Shown: positions 1 to 8,141, counted from the first letter of the stretch. The stretch is 15,485 nucleotides of DNA from JBKHHU01 sp046539045 (GCA_046539045.1 JBKHHU010000065.1:1-15485); one strand, 5' to 3'. A program made the numbers and translations. Notes: generated by a model not told the origin, from the letters alone.

Positions 1-116
1 CGGACCCGCACCGGATAAGCGGGCACAATGCCGCACCTTAGCACTCAGGAAATGTCGCTGTTGCTTCACCGCGTTACGCCAGAAAGGAGCCAACGCGTCA
101 AGGCGACGGGATACCG
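1..116. other. Window edge, non-coding sequence after lon
   Basis: No convincing gene is seen between the window edge and the lon stop codon. A CIRCE-like half-site (TTAGCACTC at 38-46) has no matching second arm. A 6-bp inverted repeat (CGCGTT at 70-75 with AACGCG at 92-97) has no T-run after it on either strand. The stretch may hold the promoter of a leftward gene outside the window, but that cannot be shown here. Confidence 0.4.
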
Positions 117-2576
117 CTACTTCTTCGTCGACCGCTGTTTATGCTTTCGACGTTTCTTCTGCGCTGAGTTTAACGCAATCCCGAGTACGTCGTCCACCTT
201 ATCAACGAAATGGAATGTCAGTTCGTTCCTCGCTTCCTCGGGGACATCCTCCAGGTTCTTCTCATTTCGTGACGGCAGAATGACTTCGGTGATACCCGCC
301 CGACGCGCAGCAAGCACCTTCTCCTTGATCCCGCCGACCGGAAGGACCAGTCCGCGAAGCGTGATTTCGCCGGTCATCGCAAGCTCCGGCCGGACCGTTT
401 TACCGGTCAGTATGCTCGTCAACGCAGTGAACATCGCCACACCGGCAGAAGGCCCATCTTTGGGCACGGCCCCCGCCGGAACGTGGATGTGGAGATCGGT
501 CTTGTCCAGTTCCTCCGGATCCACCTCAAGCTTGTCGGCGTTGCTCTTGACCAGACTCAGTGCCGCCTGAACCGATTCCTTCATGACATCGCCGATCTGC
601 CCGGTCAGCCGCAATGCGCCTTTGCCGGGGTAAGAAGCAGCCTCGATGAAGAGAATCGTGCCGCCGGTGGGTGTATAGGCCAATCCGGTCGCCACACCGG
701 GCACGCTGGTCCGCATGGCCAGTTCGTCCTCGTATTGACGCGCCCCGAGCATTTCACGGACAAACTTCGGCGTGATCTTGCGGGATCGGGCTTCCCCGGA
801 GGCGATCATAGCCGCCAGGCCGCGACAGACGCTACCGATCTGGCGTTCCAGCTCGCGAACGCCGGCCTCGCGGGTGTACTGTCCGATGATGACATCAACA
901 GCCTTCTCGGTCCACTTGGCCTGTTTCTCACTCAGGCCGTTTTCCTTGAGTTGGCGAGGCACGAGATACCGCATCGCGATCTGCAGCTTCTCCTGTTGCG
1001 TGTAGCCGGGAATCTCAATGACTTCCATTCTGTCCCGCAACGGGCGGGGGACCGTGGACATGACATTGGCTGTCGCGATGAAAAGGACATTGGACAGATC
1101 AAACGGCACGTTGAGGTAATTGTCCTGGAACGTGTCGTTCTGGGCAGGATCCAGCACCTCCAGCAACACACTGGTCGGATCGCCGCGGAAGTCGGAGCCG
1201 ACCTTGTCCAGTTCGTCCAGCATGTATACCGGGTTGTTCTTGCCGGCCTTCCGCAATTCCTGGATGAACCTGCCGGGCAGCGCTCCGATGTAGGTCCGGC
1301 GATGTCCACGCAGCTCCGCTTCATCCCGAACGCCGCCAAGACTCATCCGAATGAATTCCCTGTTGAGTGATCGGGCGATCGATTGCCCAAGAGACGTCTT
1401 GCCCACACCGGGCGGGCCCACGAAGCAAAGAATCGGGCCGCGTGACTCCGGGGCAAGCTTGCGCACCGCCAGGTATTCAAGGATCCTGCGTTTCACCTTG
1501 TCCAGGCCGTAATGATCCTCGTTCAGGATCTTCCGTGCCCGCTTCACATCGAGATTATCGTCGCTCTGTTCGCTCCAGGGCAACTCGGCCATGACGTCGA
1601 GATAGGTCCGGATCACGTTGTATTCCGGGCTGGCCACGGAGATGCGTTCGAGGCGCGACAGCTCTCGCAGGGCCTCGGTCTCGACGGACTCGGGCATCTT
1701 CGCTTCCCGGATACTCTTTTCCAACTGCTCCAGTTCTGCCGTCTTCTCGTCAACCTCGCCGAGTTCCTTCTGGATGGCCTTCAACTGCTCCTGCAGGTAG
1801 TATTTTCGTTGCGTCTGGTCGATGTTCTCCTTGACCTGGTCCTGTATCTTGTTGGACAACTCCAGGACTTCAATCTGCTTCTGAAGCTCCACCGAAACCT
1901 TCCGCAGCCGTTCGTTCGGATCCGGTTCTTCCAGAAGTTTCTGTTTGGCGCCGGTTTCCACCTGCAGGTTGCTGGCCAGGAAGTCGCTCATGGCACCGGG
2001 CGTCTCAATGGTGCTGAGCACTCCGGCAGCTTCATTGGGAATGTTCGGTGACAGTTCTATCACCTGCCCGGCGAGGTTCCGTGCGTTGACCATCAGCGCC
2101 TCGGTCTCGGTGGTCTCTTTCTGCTCGGTCTCCTCGACAAAGCTGACTTTGGCCCGGAAGTACGGCTCGCTGTCCACCCACTGGTCGATCTTCACGCGGG
2201 CAACGCCGTGGACGACGATGCTCTGCTGATCCTCATCGCCCTGCAGCAGCTTGAGAACAACCACAGCAGTCCCTACCGAGTGCAGATCTTCTATCTGCGG
2301 ATCGTCGACGTGCGGGTCTTTCTGGCAGACGCAGACCACGATCTTCTCTTCCGGCAGGACGTCGTCCAGAAGGAGGCGACTTTTCTCGCGGGCCACCGCC
2401 AGCGGGACAATGGTTCCCGGGAACAGCACCATATTGCGAATGGGCAGCACTGCGGCGATGTCCGGCAGGGGTAGTTTGGGTTCCGGTTCCTCCGGGCTCT
2501 CCGCTCCTGGTTTGATGACGACCGGCTCTTCCCCAGCCTGGTCGATGGGCGTCTTCTTCGTTTTCTTCTTGCTCAT
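117..2576 (-). CDS. lon: ATP-dependent protease Lon (LonA type)
   Basis: This cytoplasmic AAA+ serine protease degrades misfolded and short-lived regulatory proteins. The 819 residues hold all three LonA regions in order. The N-terminal substrate-binding domain spans about 38-240, starting near VLPIRNMVLFPGTIVPLAVA. A coiled-coil linker spans about 240-300. The AAA+ module has Walker A GPPGVGKTS at 387-395 and Walker B YMLDELDK at 451-458. The C-terminal protease domain has PKDGPSAG with nucleophile Ser710 and GGIKEK with catalytic Lys753, 43 residues later as in E. coli Lon (Ser679/Lys722). Both tails are lysine-rich (MSKKKTKK at the start, KKRRKHKQRSTKK at the end), which is somewhat unusual. 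The ATG at 2576 has only a weak AAGAAG-like ribosome site. It lies 20 bp after hsp20 on the same strand, so the two are probably co-transcribed. The gene is intact and all catalytic residues are present. Confidence 0.97.
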   Translation of the reverse strand: MSKKKTKKTPIDQAGEEPVVIKPGAESPEEPEPKLPLPDIAAVLPIRNMVLFPGTIVPLAVAREKSRLLLDDVLPEEKIVVCVCQKDPHVDDPQIEDLHSVGTAVVVLKLLQGDEDQQSIVVHGVARVKIDQWVDSEPYFRAKVSFVEETEQKETTETEALMVNARNLAGQVIELSPNIPNEAAGVLSTIETPGAMSDFLASNLQVETGAKQKLLEEPDPNERLRKVSVELQKQIEVLELSNKIQDQVKENIDQTQRKYYLQEQLKAIQKELGEVDEKTAELEQLEKSIREAKMPESVETEALRELSRLERISVASPEYNVIRTYLDVMAELPWSEQSDDNLDVKRARKILNEDHYGLDKVKRRILEYLAVRKLAPESRGPILCFVGPPGVGKTSLGQSIARSLNREFIRMSLGGVRDEAELRGHRRTYIGALPGRFIQELRKAGKNNPVYMLDELDKVGSDFRGDPTSVLLEVLDPAQNDTFQDNYLNVPFDLSNVLFIATANVMSTVPRPLRDRMEVIEIPGYTQQEKLQIAMRYLVPRQLKENGLSEKQAKWTEKAVDVIIGQYTREAGVRELERQIGSVCRGLAAMIASGEARSRKITPKFVREMLGARQYEDELAMRTSVPGVATGLAYTPTGGTILFIEAASYPGKGALRLTGQIGDVMKESVQAALSLVKSNADKLEVDPEELDKTDLHIHVPAGAVPKDGPSAGVAMFTALTSILTGKTVRPELAMTGEITLRGLVLPVGGIKEKVLAARRAGITEVILPSRNEKNLEDVPEEARNELTFHFVDKVDDVLGIALNSAQKKRRKHKQRSTKK

Positions 2577-2596
2577 ATCTTCTTTGCCGTCCTGGG

Positions 2597-3019
2597 CTAC
2601 TGTTCGTTAATCTTGGGCAGGCGGATCCACAGGAAACCGGCCCGGTAGGTTGCTTCGATACCGTCCAGATCGACATCCGGCGGCGCCTTGAGCGTTCGAC
2701 AGAACCGTCCGTGGTCAATCTCCATCAGGTGCAGGCGCACCGGACCATCCGGGTCCTCAACCTTGGGGCTGCGTCTGGCTCCAGACAGCACGAGAGTACT
2801 CCCGTCAACGTGGAGGTCGATCTCGTCGGTCGGAATACCCGCCAGTTCGGCAATGATGTAATAGGCTTTCTCATCTTCATACAGATTGATCGAGGGCGAC
2901 CAGGAATCGGCGGGGCAGAAATGATGGAAGTTCTTGCCCAGGATATGATCGACCCACCGGCTCAAATTCCGGCTCGGAGGGATTCCACCCTCCCTCGAGG
3001 CACACTCTATTTGCTTCAT
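2597..3019 (-). CDS. Small heat shock protein, Hsp20/alpha-crystallin family
   Basis: This is an ATP-independent holdase chaperone that binds unfolding proteins in the cytoplasm. The 140 residues have a short N-terminal arm (about 1-42), then an alpha-crystallin domain. That domain begins PSINLYEDEKAYYIIAELAG (42-61), continues with VDGSTLVLSGARR (71-83), and ends with the A-x-x-x-x-G-x-L segment ATYRAGFLWIRLPK (123-136). The last strand is followed by only four residues (INEQ), so the usual C-terminal extension with its I-x-I/V anchor is missing. The ATG at 3019 is preceded by AAAGGGG with 9 nt spacing. It is the first gene of a two-gene unit with lon, which fits a shared protein-quality role. 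Fold family is clear; clients and oligomer state cannot be read. Confidence 0.92.
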   Translation of the reverse strand: MKQIECASREGGIPPSRNLSRWVDHILGKNFHHFCPADSWSPSINLYEDEKAYYIIAELAGIPTDEIDLHVDGSTLVLSGARRSPKVEDPDGPVRLHLMEIDHGRFCRTLKAPPDVDLDGIEATYRAGFLWIRLPKINEQ

Positions 3020-3027
3020 GGCCGTGA

Positions 3028-3056
3028 TCCCCTTTCCGGGAGGCTCGGCGCCGAGC
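3028..3056 (-). promoter_or_regulatory. Structured hsp20 leader, possible RNA thermometer
   Basis: In the hsp20 transcript this stretch can form two adjacent hairpins. The first is a perfect 14-bp palindrome GCTCGGCGCCGAGC (3043-3056), which as RNA gives a 5-bp stem with a GCGC loop. The second pairs UCCC (3041-3038) with GGGA (3031-3028) around a GGAAAG loop, which covers part of the ribosome site AAAGGGG. Leaders that hide the ribosome site until heated are known for small heat shock genes (ROSE and fourU types). This one matches neither named class by sequence, so thermometer activity is inference. Confidence 0.35.
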
Positions 3057-3124
3057 GGCGCGATTACTACGATCTGCCGATAGGCTACTGAATTGTGGAG
3101 GTTTAGACGCTTCCACTATTGGAT

Positions 3125-3153
3125 ATTGTATAGCCTTACCGGCGTCAGGCCAA
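3125..3153 (-). promoter_or_regulatory. sigma70-type promoter for hsp20-lon
   Basis: On the minus strand a -35 element TTGGCC (3153-3148) is separated by exactly 17 bp from a -10 element TACAAT (3130-3125). The predicted start lies near 3118, giving a leader of about 100 nt before the hsp20 ATG. No CIRCE element is seen here, so HrcA control is not supported. Confidence 0.55.
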
Positions 3154-3234
3154 TGATTGATGCCCGCGAGGACACCTCTTCCGGGGCCCTCCGGCGACCG
3201 GACGGTCGAGACGGCGTGGCCATGTTTCGGTGTT

Positions 3235-3297
3235 TTGACTTCTGCCGGCCTGCCTGCATGTTCTATACTGAGCAGAATTGAGTTCTGTAGTGAGTTC
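3235..3297 (+). promoter_or_regulatory. Possible promoter and repeat upstream of BI-1 gene
   Basis: A TATACT -10-like hexamer lies at 3264-3269. The best -35-like hexamer, TTGACT at 3235-3240, is 23 bp away, too long for a standard pair, so the exact elements are uncertain. Just downstream are two copies of TGAGTTC (3279-3285 and 3291-3297) and an inverted repeat CAGAA-N5-TTCTG (3274-3288), which could be a regulator site. The rest of the gap between hsp20 and this gene shows only a short TCCGG-CGA-CCGGA hairpin at 3190-3202. Confidence 0.3.
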
Positions 3298-3325
3298 AGG
3301 GCGTGTCAAAAGCGGAGATTGAGCG

Positions 3326-4069
3326 ATGGCTATGTTCAGTGGGAATCCGGTGCTGGGTGAGAAGCTCTTCCTGGACCGGAGTGAAGCGCGGGAAACGAAC
3401 GCGATGACGGTGCAGGGCACAGCCACCAGGGCTCTGCTCCTGCTGATTCTGGTGGTCGGCTCGGCGGCAGTGAGTTGGCGAATGGCTTCGGCCCAGCCGG
3501 AGTTGAGCGGGATTCTGGTCGGTGGTGGCCTGATCGGCGGACTCGTGCTGGCGATGATCACGATCTTCAAGCAGGAGTGGGCGCGGGTGACGTCCCCGAT
3601 TTACGCGCTGTTGGAAGGAGTGGCCCTGGGTGCCATCTCGATGTTGTTCGAGAAGGCGTATCCGGGGATCGTCGGTTCGGCCGTCGGGCTGACTTTCGGC
3701 GTCCTTCTGCTGATGCTGGTCATCTATAAGCTGCGGATCATTCGCGTGACGCCGATGTTCGCCAGAGGTGTCATGGCCGCCACAGGAGCGGTGGCTTTGG
3801 TTTACATGGTATCGTTTGTGCTGAGGATCTTCGGAACGAGCGTCCCGTACATCCACGAGAGCGGAACGCTCGGGATTCTTTTCAGCGTCGCTGTTGTTGT
3901 CATTGCCGCACTGAATCTCGCGCTGGATTTCCACATGATCGAAACCGGACAGGAACAGGGCCTGCCGAAGTACATGGAGTGGTATGCTGCCTTCGCGCTG
4001 ATGGTAACGCTGGTGTGGCTTTACATCGAGATTCTGCGACTGCTGGCGAAAGCTCGAGGCCGGCGGTAA
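3326..4069 (+). CDS. Bax inhibitor-1/YccA family membrane protein
   Basis: This is an inner-membrane protein of the BI-1 (TMBIM/UPF0005) superfamily. Family members act as calcium- or proton-linked leak channels and, in E. coli YccA, modulate the FtsH protease; the bacterial role is otherwise poorly known. The 247 residues show seven hydrophobic segments at about 34-52, 60-81, 92-110, 115-135, 146-166, 179-200 and 216-238. The family signature is the C-terminal block DFHMIETGQEQGLPKYMEWY at 201-220, followed by an aromatic last helix. The N-terminal stretch to about residue 33 is soluble, as in relatives. The ATG at 3326 is chosen because GGAG sits 8 nt upstream. The neighbour hsp20-lon is divergent, so proteostasis context is suggestive only. 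larE follows 69 bp downstream on the same strand. Confidence 0.93.
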   Translation: MAMFSGNPVLGEKLFLDRSEARETNAMTVQGTATRALLLLILVVGSAAVSWRMASAQPELSGILVGGGLIGGLVLAMITIFKQEWARVTSPIYALLEGVALGAISMLFEKAYPGIVGSAVGLTFGVLLLMLVIYKLRIIRVTPMFARGVMAATGAVALVYMVSFVLRIFGTSVPYIHESGTLGILFSVAVVVIAALNLALDFHMIETGQEQGLPKYMEWYAAFALMVTLVWLYIEILRLLAKARGRR

Positions 4070-4138
4070 GGCCGGGCACGCCTGAAATCGAGAGAGACAC
4101 TCTTCTGGAATGCCTACTATTCTTGTAAGGTATTCTCC

Positions 4139-5011
4139 ATGAGCAACGCGAGCCTCAAACAACTCGGTCCGGGTCTGCAGGCGAAGCTGGAATCGTGCTG
4201 CGAGATCCTGTCGGATTTGAATCGGGTGGTGGTCGCTTATTCCGGTGGCGTGGACAGCACGCTCCTTCTGGCGCTGGCTGTGGAGACTTTGGGAAAGGAT
4301 AATGTCCTGCCTGCGATGGCGGTATCGACGATTTTCCCGTCCGGGGACATCACCGAGGCGCGGCAGCATTGTCGGGCGATGGGGCTGGATCTGCTGGAGC
4401 TTCCGACGGCACACCTGACCGATTCACGATTCTCCAAGAATCCCAGCGATCGCTGCTATTACTGCAAAACGATTCTGCTGAAGAAGCTGACTCTCCTGGC
4501 CGAGCAGCGCGGGTTCCAGGCCGTCGTGACCGGTGCCAACGCCGCCGACAAGGCCGACTACCGTCCCGGCAGCAGGGCCGAGCAGGAAATGGGCGTGCGA
4601 AGACCGCTGCTGGAGGCCCGGATGGACAAGAACGATATCCGGCAGATCAGCCGGGCAATGGGCCTGGCAACCTGGGACCGGCCCTCTTCACCCTGTCTGG
4701 TTACCCGGGTTCCCTACGACCAACCGCTCACCGAACAGCGCCTGCGCAGGATCGAAGCGGCGGAGACCGTTCTGCACGATCTCGGGTTTGAGATCTGCCG
4801 CGTTCGCGACCATCACCCGCTGGCGAGGGTCGAGATACCCATGGATCGGATGGACGAGCTGATGAATCTGCGTGAGAAGGTGGTCGAAGCGCTCGGCGCC
4901 CTCGGGTTCACTTTCGTGACGCTGGACCTGGCCGGCTTCCGCTCCGGCGCTATGGACGAAACGCTTTCGCAAGCGCAGCGCAATTCGTATTCCCACGACC
5001 AGCACCGCTGA
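4139..5011 (+). CDS. larE: LarE-type ATP-dependent sacrificial sulfur transferase
   Basis: LarE is a cytoplasmic PP-loop enzyme that adenylates the carboxylates of the pyridinium cofactor precursor and donates sulfur for the nickel-pincer nucleotide of lactate racemase and related LarA enzymes. The 290 residues have the PP-loop SGGVDS at 35-40, the family segment SDRCYYCK at 103-110, and TGANAADKADYRPG near 131-144. Cys186 in SSPCLVTR aligns with the sacrificial Cys176 of the Lactobacillus enzyme, so this copy has the single-cysteine hallmark there. The ATG at 4139 leaves about 34 residues before the PP-loop, normal for the family; the ribosome site (AAGG, 12 nt upstream) is weak. No larA, larB or larC lies nearby, so the acceptor is unknown. 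It converges on the OstA-like gene with a 9-bp gap. A different PP-loop sulfur or amide transfer role is possible. Confidence 0.88.
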   Translation: MSNASLKQLGPGLQAKLESCCEILSDLNRVVVAYSGGVDSTLLLALAVETLGKDNVLPAMAVSTIFPSGDITEARQHCRAMGLDLLELPTAHLTDSRFSKNPSDRCYYCKTILLKKLTLLAEQRGFQAVVTGANAADKADYRPGSRAEQEMGVRRPLLEARMDKNDIRQISRAMGLATWDRPSSPCLVTRVPYDQPLTEQRLRRIEAAETVLHDLGFEICRVRDHHPLARVEIPMDRMDELMNLREKVVEALGALGFTFVTLDLAGFRSGAMDETLSQAQRNSYSHDQHR

Positions 5012-5017
5012 ATTCCG

Positions 5018-5041
5018 GGATCAGATTCCGCCGCCTGATCC
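5018..5041. terminator. Hairpin between convergent larE and OstA-like genes
   Basis: A perfect 7-bp inverted repeat, GGATCAG (5018-5024) and CTGATCC (5035-5041) with a 10-nt loop, starts 6 bases after the larE stop codon and spans the stop codon of the opposing gene. It could end transcription in both directions. There is no T-run directly after it on either strand (a T-rich patch comes about 13 nt later on the plus strand), so intrinsic termination is weakly supported. Confidence 0.3.
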
Positions 5042-8000
5042 GCCGCCACTGACAATTTTGTTCTTCTGTCGGTAGAACGTGATCAGCGGGTCCCGCTTGG
5101 AGTACACCTTGCCGCTGTCCGGGTCGCGATACTGCAGATGGGCGGCCGTCCTGATCTTCTGACCGGGCAGGTATCCGCGGATATGAGCCACCTGCTGGTC
5201 CATGTCGTACGTCAACTGCTGGGCCTCGACGGCCATGTTCTCATCTTTGAGCTTAACTGCGCGCGTAGCCCGGAAGAGGTTCACCGGACCGAAGGCGTTG
5301 CGGCCGAGATCTTCGAACCCGCCGGTCTTGCCCTTCGCGTCGGCCATCCCGGAGTCCTCTTTCTCCGCCGGCGGATCGAATTCCACCATCAGCTTCTCAC
5401 ATCGCAGGTCGGTCTTCCGGCCTTCGGTCAGATTGCCCCAGTCCGGAGCGACCTTCCGCAGTTGCTCCATCATTCCGATCTTGTTCCCTCCGCGATGGAC
5501 CATCCCGACCTTGCCGTTGACAAATACCTGCCGATCCTTGAATAGAACCTGCAGCGCCTCATCCCACCGTAGGTATGTCTGCGACGGACGGAGCAGTTCC
5601 ATCTGGTCGCCGGACTTCCTGGCTTCCTCCTCCGGCGTCCGATAGTCCTCCATCGTAAGGTTGCCCTTGCCCTTGACGTCCATCTGCTCGGCTTTGTGAT
5701 CGTAGATCAAGTCCTCGCCTTCGAGATGCAGTCTCGCCAGCAACTGATCCTTCTCATTCCGCTGCAGGCTCCGGAAGACCACGTTCCCATTGGCCAGGGC
5801 CATGGCCAGTTTCCGTGCGCTGAAGTCCCTCATGCCCACCGACAGGCCGTCTCGCGAATCGGACTTCGCTGTCTTCTGCCCGTTCGGCTCAAAGATGATC
5901 GACAGCGTGTCGCAGTTGAGGTTTTCCTTCCCGCTGATCAGTTCCACATCGCCCTGGAACCGCAGCCGGTCACGCTTGCCGAAGAACTCCATCGCGGTCT
6001 TCCACGTGATGGTCATCAACCGCGGTTTCTGCAGTTGGTTGCCTTCGAAATCCTGTTTGGCCAGGTAGGTGAGTTTGCCTGCTTTCTGCACGACCAGCGA
6101 TTCGTCTTCCTCGTACAGCGTCATTTCGATCCCGGTGAGCTCGTTGGGCCCCTGCTGAAGCACTACCGGCTTTTCGTCGGTACCATACAGCGTCGCATTG
6201 CGACGGATGGGATCGCTGCGCATCGTCTGACAGGTGGCGACGACCGGATTGTCCGAATCACTCCCCTCGCCCTTGATGATCACGCCTTCCCGAGCCCATA
6301 TCTCCACCGGTCGGGTGGCCCAGCGCGACCGGCCGGTCTTTTCATCGGTCTTCTTGTAGTCCTCGAAACCGACGGTGACGCTGCCGGCGTCAATACGCGT
6401 CTGTTCCTGTTCTGCTCGCACCTTGCCTTTGCACACGGCGGTTCGCGGGAAGTTCTTGCCGCTCGGGCCGCGTCGGAAATTGACCGTCATCTCGTCGCAC
6501 TCAATCCAGTCGGCCCGGTCGGCAGGGTCAATCCGGACCTTGCCGAAGAATTTCGCTTCGGCCATTTCAGCGCGGGCCTCTTGGCTGCCGTCTTCACCGC
6601 CGACTTCACGGGTCCGGAACTGGAGAGCCACCTTTTCCGACCAGCGGATACGGTCCCGCAGGTTCGGATCGGACGGCGCCGTCTCGACAGGCTCGTCGGT
6701 GACGCCTGTATCGACGCGGCGGGCATCGCCGGTCATCTTTCCCGGCCCCACCAGCGTCGCCAACCGGGTTTCCTGATCAAAATTGATCCGCGGGACGATC
6801 ACTTCGCCCTGGTCCGGGAGGGTCAGCACGACAGGATCCGCTTTGGTTCCTTCCACGTAACCGGCCCGCTCCGGATAGTTGAAGACGAACTCGCGACACC
6901 GCGTGGTGCTCTGTTCGTCGCGAAGAACCATGCCCTGGCCTTTGCCCTTCACCCGGAATCGCTTGGAGTCGGGCGTTTCGGTCCTGCCGACAGGATTCAG
7001 AACAAGCGGGCCCTGCCAGTTGATTTCCATGACATTGTCGGCATCGGCGTCGTCTGTTCCGGTCGTCGTCCGGGTTTCAGGCTGTTGAGAGTCGGAGGAG
7101 CCGTTGTCCTCTGCCGTGGCCTCCGCATCGGTCTTGCGGTTGCGAGTCGGGCTCAGCGGCTGGGAGGAATCCCAGTCGAAGCGGATCGACAGTGTCCGGG
7201 CGTTCTCAAGGGAATTGGTACCGTAATCCACCCGAACGGGCTTGATCTTTCCCTGGAACTCCGCGCGGTAGACGTTGACCGCATTGGCAGGAATCTCCTC
7301 CTTGCCATCGTCTACCAAGGGCCTGTCGCCGGCTCCGGCCCGGGTCTTGGGCCCGTCCTTGTCATCTTCGTCGGCGTTGGGTTCGCCCAGCAGCGAAATC
7401 CCGTCCGAGCCCAGGTATTTGGTTCGGACGGCCATGTACAATCCCTCCTCCAATCGGAGGGTTCGAATGCTTCTCGGCTGCTCGGTCCACTGCAGCAGCA
7501 GGCCTTTCCCGATGACGTCCGCTTCTTTGCTGAACAGCGAAATCCTGCCTTCGGAGACGATCTCCAGCATCTCGCCGTCAAAATCGAGATCGTCGGCAAG
7601 AATGCGAATGGTCTCATCCGGCCGCTCATCCATGGGGGCCCGATCGGACTCGGTCGCGCGGTCATAGGTGATCATCACGTTCCCGCGCAGCCTGCCACCT
7701 TTGGGGCGCATCCCCCCGCCGACCGGCTCGACATCCAGTTCACCCTTCATCGCCGTCAGATACACCTTCGTGCCGTCCTCGTTGAGCAACATTACGTCGG
7801 GCTCGGTCATCAGGTAGCGATATTCGGCGATCTTCTCCCAGCTCTTGGCTTTGTACACCGCCTCGAGTCGGCCCACATCATCTCGCACCTCGATCAGCAC
7901 CTGCTGACCGCCGCGAGGCGTCATGGCCGGGGTCTCGTCGTCTTCGGGGCGGGTGGCCGAGCCGGTCAGTTCGTCATCGGCAGGGGTGTACGTCGTCCCC

Positions 8001-8104
8001 TCACCAGGCGTTTCTTTCCCCAAACCGGCAGCATACCAGTAGCCACCAACGGCCAAGGCCACTACAGCACAACTCACTAGAAGGACGATCAATCGTCGCA
8101 GCAT
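5021..8104 (-). CDS. Giant LptC/OstA-like LPS transport protein
   Basis: This probably forms part or all of the periplasmic bridge that carries LPS from the inner membrane to the outer membrane. The start is set at the ATG at 8104, which has AAAGGA 7 nt upstream. This gives 1027 residues opening with a basic N-terminus and one membrane anchor (about 4-28). An acidic linker follows, then an LptC-like beta-rich region (about 65-230, with ETIRILADDLDFDGEMLEIV near 164-183). A polar low-complexity stretch lies at about 240-360. Repeated OstA-like beta segments fill about 375-1010, such as RLRFQGDVELISGKENLNCD at 713-732. It ends in a Gly/Ser tail (SGGGSGGGI). E. coli LptC and LptA are each under 200 residues. 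It follows kdsC by 37 bp and is last in the operon; no lptB is present. The domain call is by pattern and context. A non-LPS OstA-like role is possible. Confidence 0.75.
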   Translation of the reverse strand: MLRRLIVLLVSCAVVALAVGGYWYAAGLGKETPGEGTTYTPADDELTGSATRPEDDETPAMTPRGGQQVLIEVRDDVGRLEAVYKAKSWEKIAEYRYLMTEPDVMLLNEDGTKVYLTAMKGELDVEPVGGGMRPKGGRLRGNVMITYDRATESDRAPMDERPDETIRILADDLDFDGEMLEIVSEGRISLFSKEADVIGKGLLLQWTEQPRSIRTLRLEEGLYMAVRTKYLGSDGISLLGEPNADEDDKDGPKTRAGAGDRPLVDDGKEEIPANAVNVYRAEFQGKIKPVRVDYGTNSLENARTLSIRFDWDSSQPLSPTRNRKTDAEATAEDNGSSDSQQPETRTTTGTDDADADNVMEINWQGPLVLNPVGRTETPDSKRFRVKGKGQGMVLRDEQSTTRCREFVFNYPERAGYVEGTKADPVVLTLPDQGEVIVPRINFDQETRLATLVGPGKMTGDARRVDTGVTDEPVETAPSDPNLRDRIRWSEKVALQFRTREVGGEDGSQEARAEMAEAKFFGKVRIDPADRADWIECDEMTVNFRRGPSGKNFPRTAVCKGKVRAEQEQTRIDAGSVTVGFEDYKKTDEKTGRSRWATRPVEIWAREGVIIKGEGSDSDNPVVATCQTMRSDPIRRNATLYGTDEKPVVLQQGPNELTGIEMTLYEEDESLVVQKAGKLTYLAKQDFEGNQLQKPRLMTITWKTAMEFFGKRDRLRFQGDVELISGKENLNCDTLSIIFEPNGQKTAKSDSRDGLSVGMRDFSARKLAMALANGNVVFRSLQRNEKDQLLARLHLEGEDLIYDHKAEQMDVKGKGNLTMEDYRTPEEEARKSGDQMELLRPSQTYLRWDEALQVLFKDRQVFVNGKVGMVHRGGNKIGMMEQLRKVAPDWGNLTEGRKTDLRCEKLMVEFDPPAEKEDSGMADAKGKTGGFEDLGRNAFGPVNLFRATRAVKLKDENMAVEAQQLTYDMDQQVAHIRGYLPGQKIRTAAHLQYRDPDSGKVYSKRDPLITFYRQKNKIVSGGGSGGGI

Positions 8105-8141
8105 TCCAAATTCCTTTGACAGAACCAGCCGACCGAAGCGT

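Noticed and set aside
38..46. TTAGCACTC, identical to the left arm of a CIRCE heat-shock operator
   Set aside because: Nine bases further the required right arm GAGTGCTAA is absent (only three of nine bases fit), and no gene start is visible next to it.
70..97. CGCGTT/AACGCG inverted repeat as a lon terminator
   Set aside because: Only 6 bp of stem with a 16-nt loop and no T-run on the minus strand after it.
3296..4414. Minus-strand 372-codon open frame opposite the BI-1 gene
   Set aside because: It is rich in His, Gln and Arg, typical of an antisense shadow of a membrane protein gene, and runs across the start of larE.
5696..8080. Long plus-strand open frame of nearly 800 codons opposite the OstA-like gene
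   Set aside because: It is the antisense shadow of a GC-rich coding gene: no ribosome site, no recognisable domain, and a composition that mirrors the minus-strand codons.
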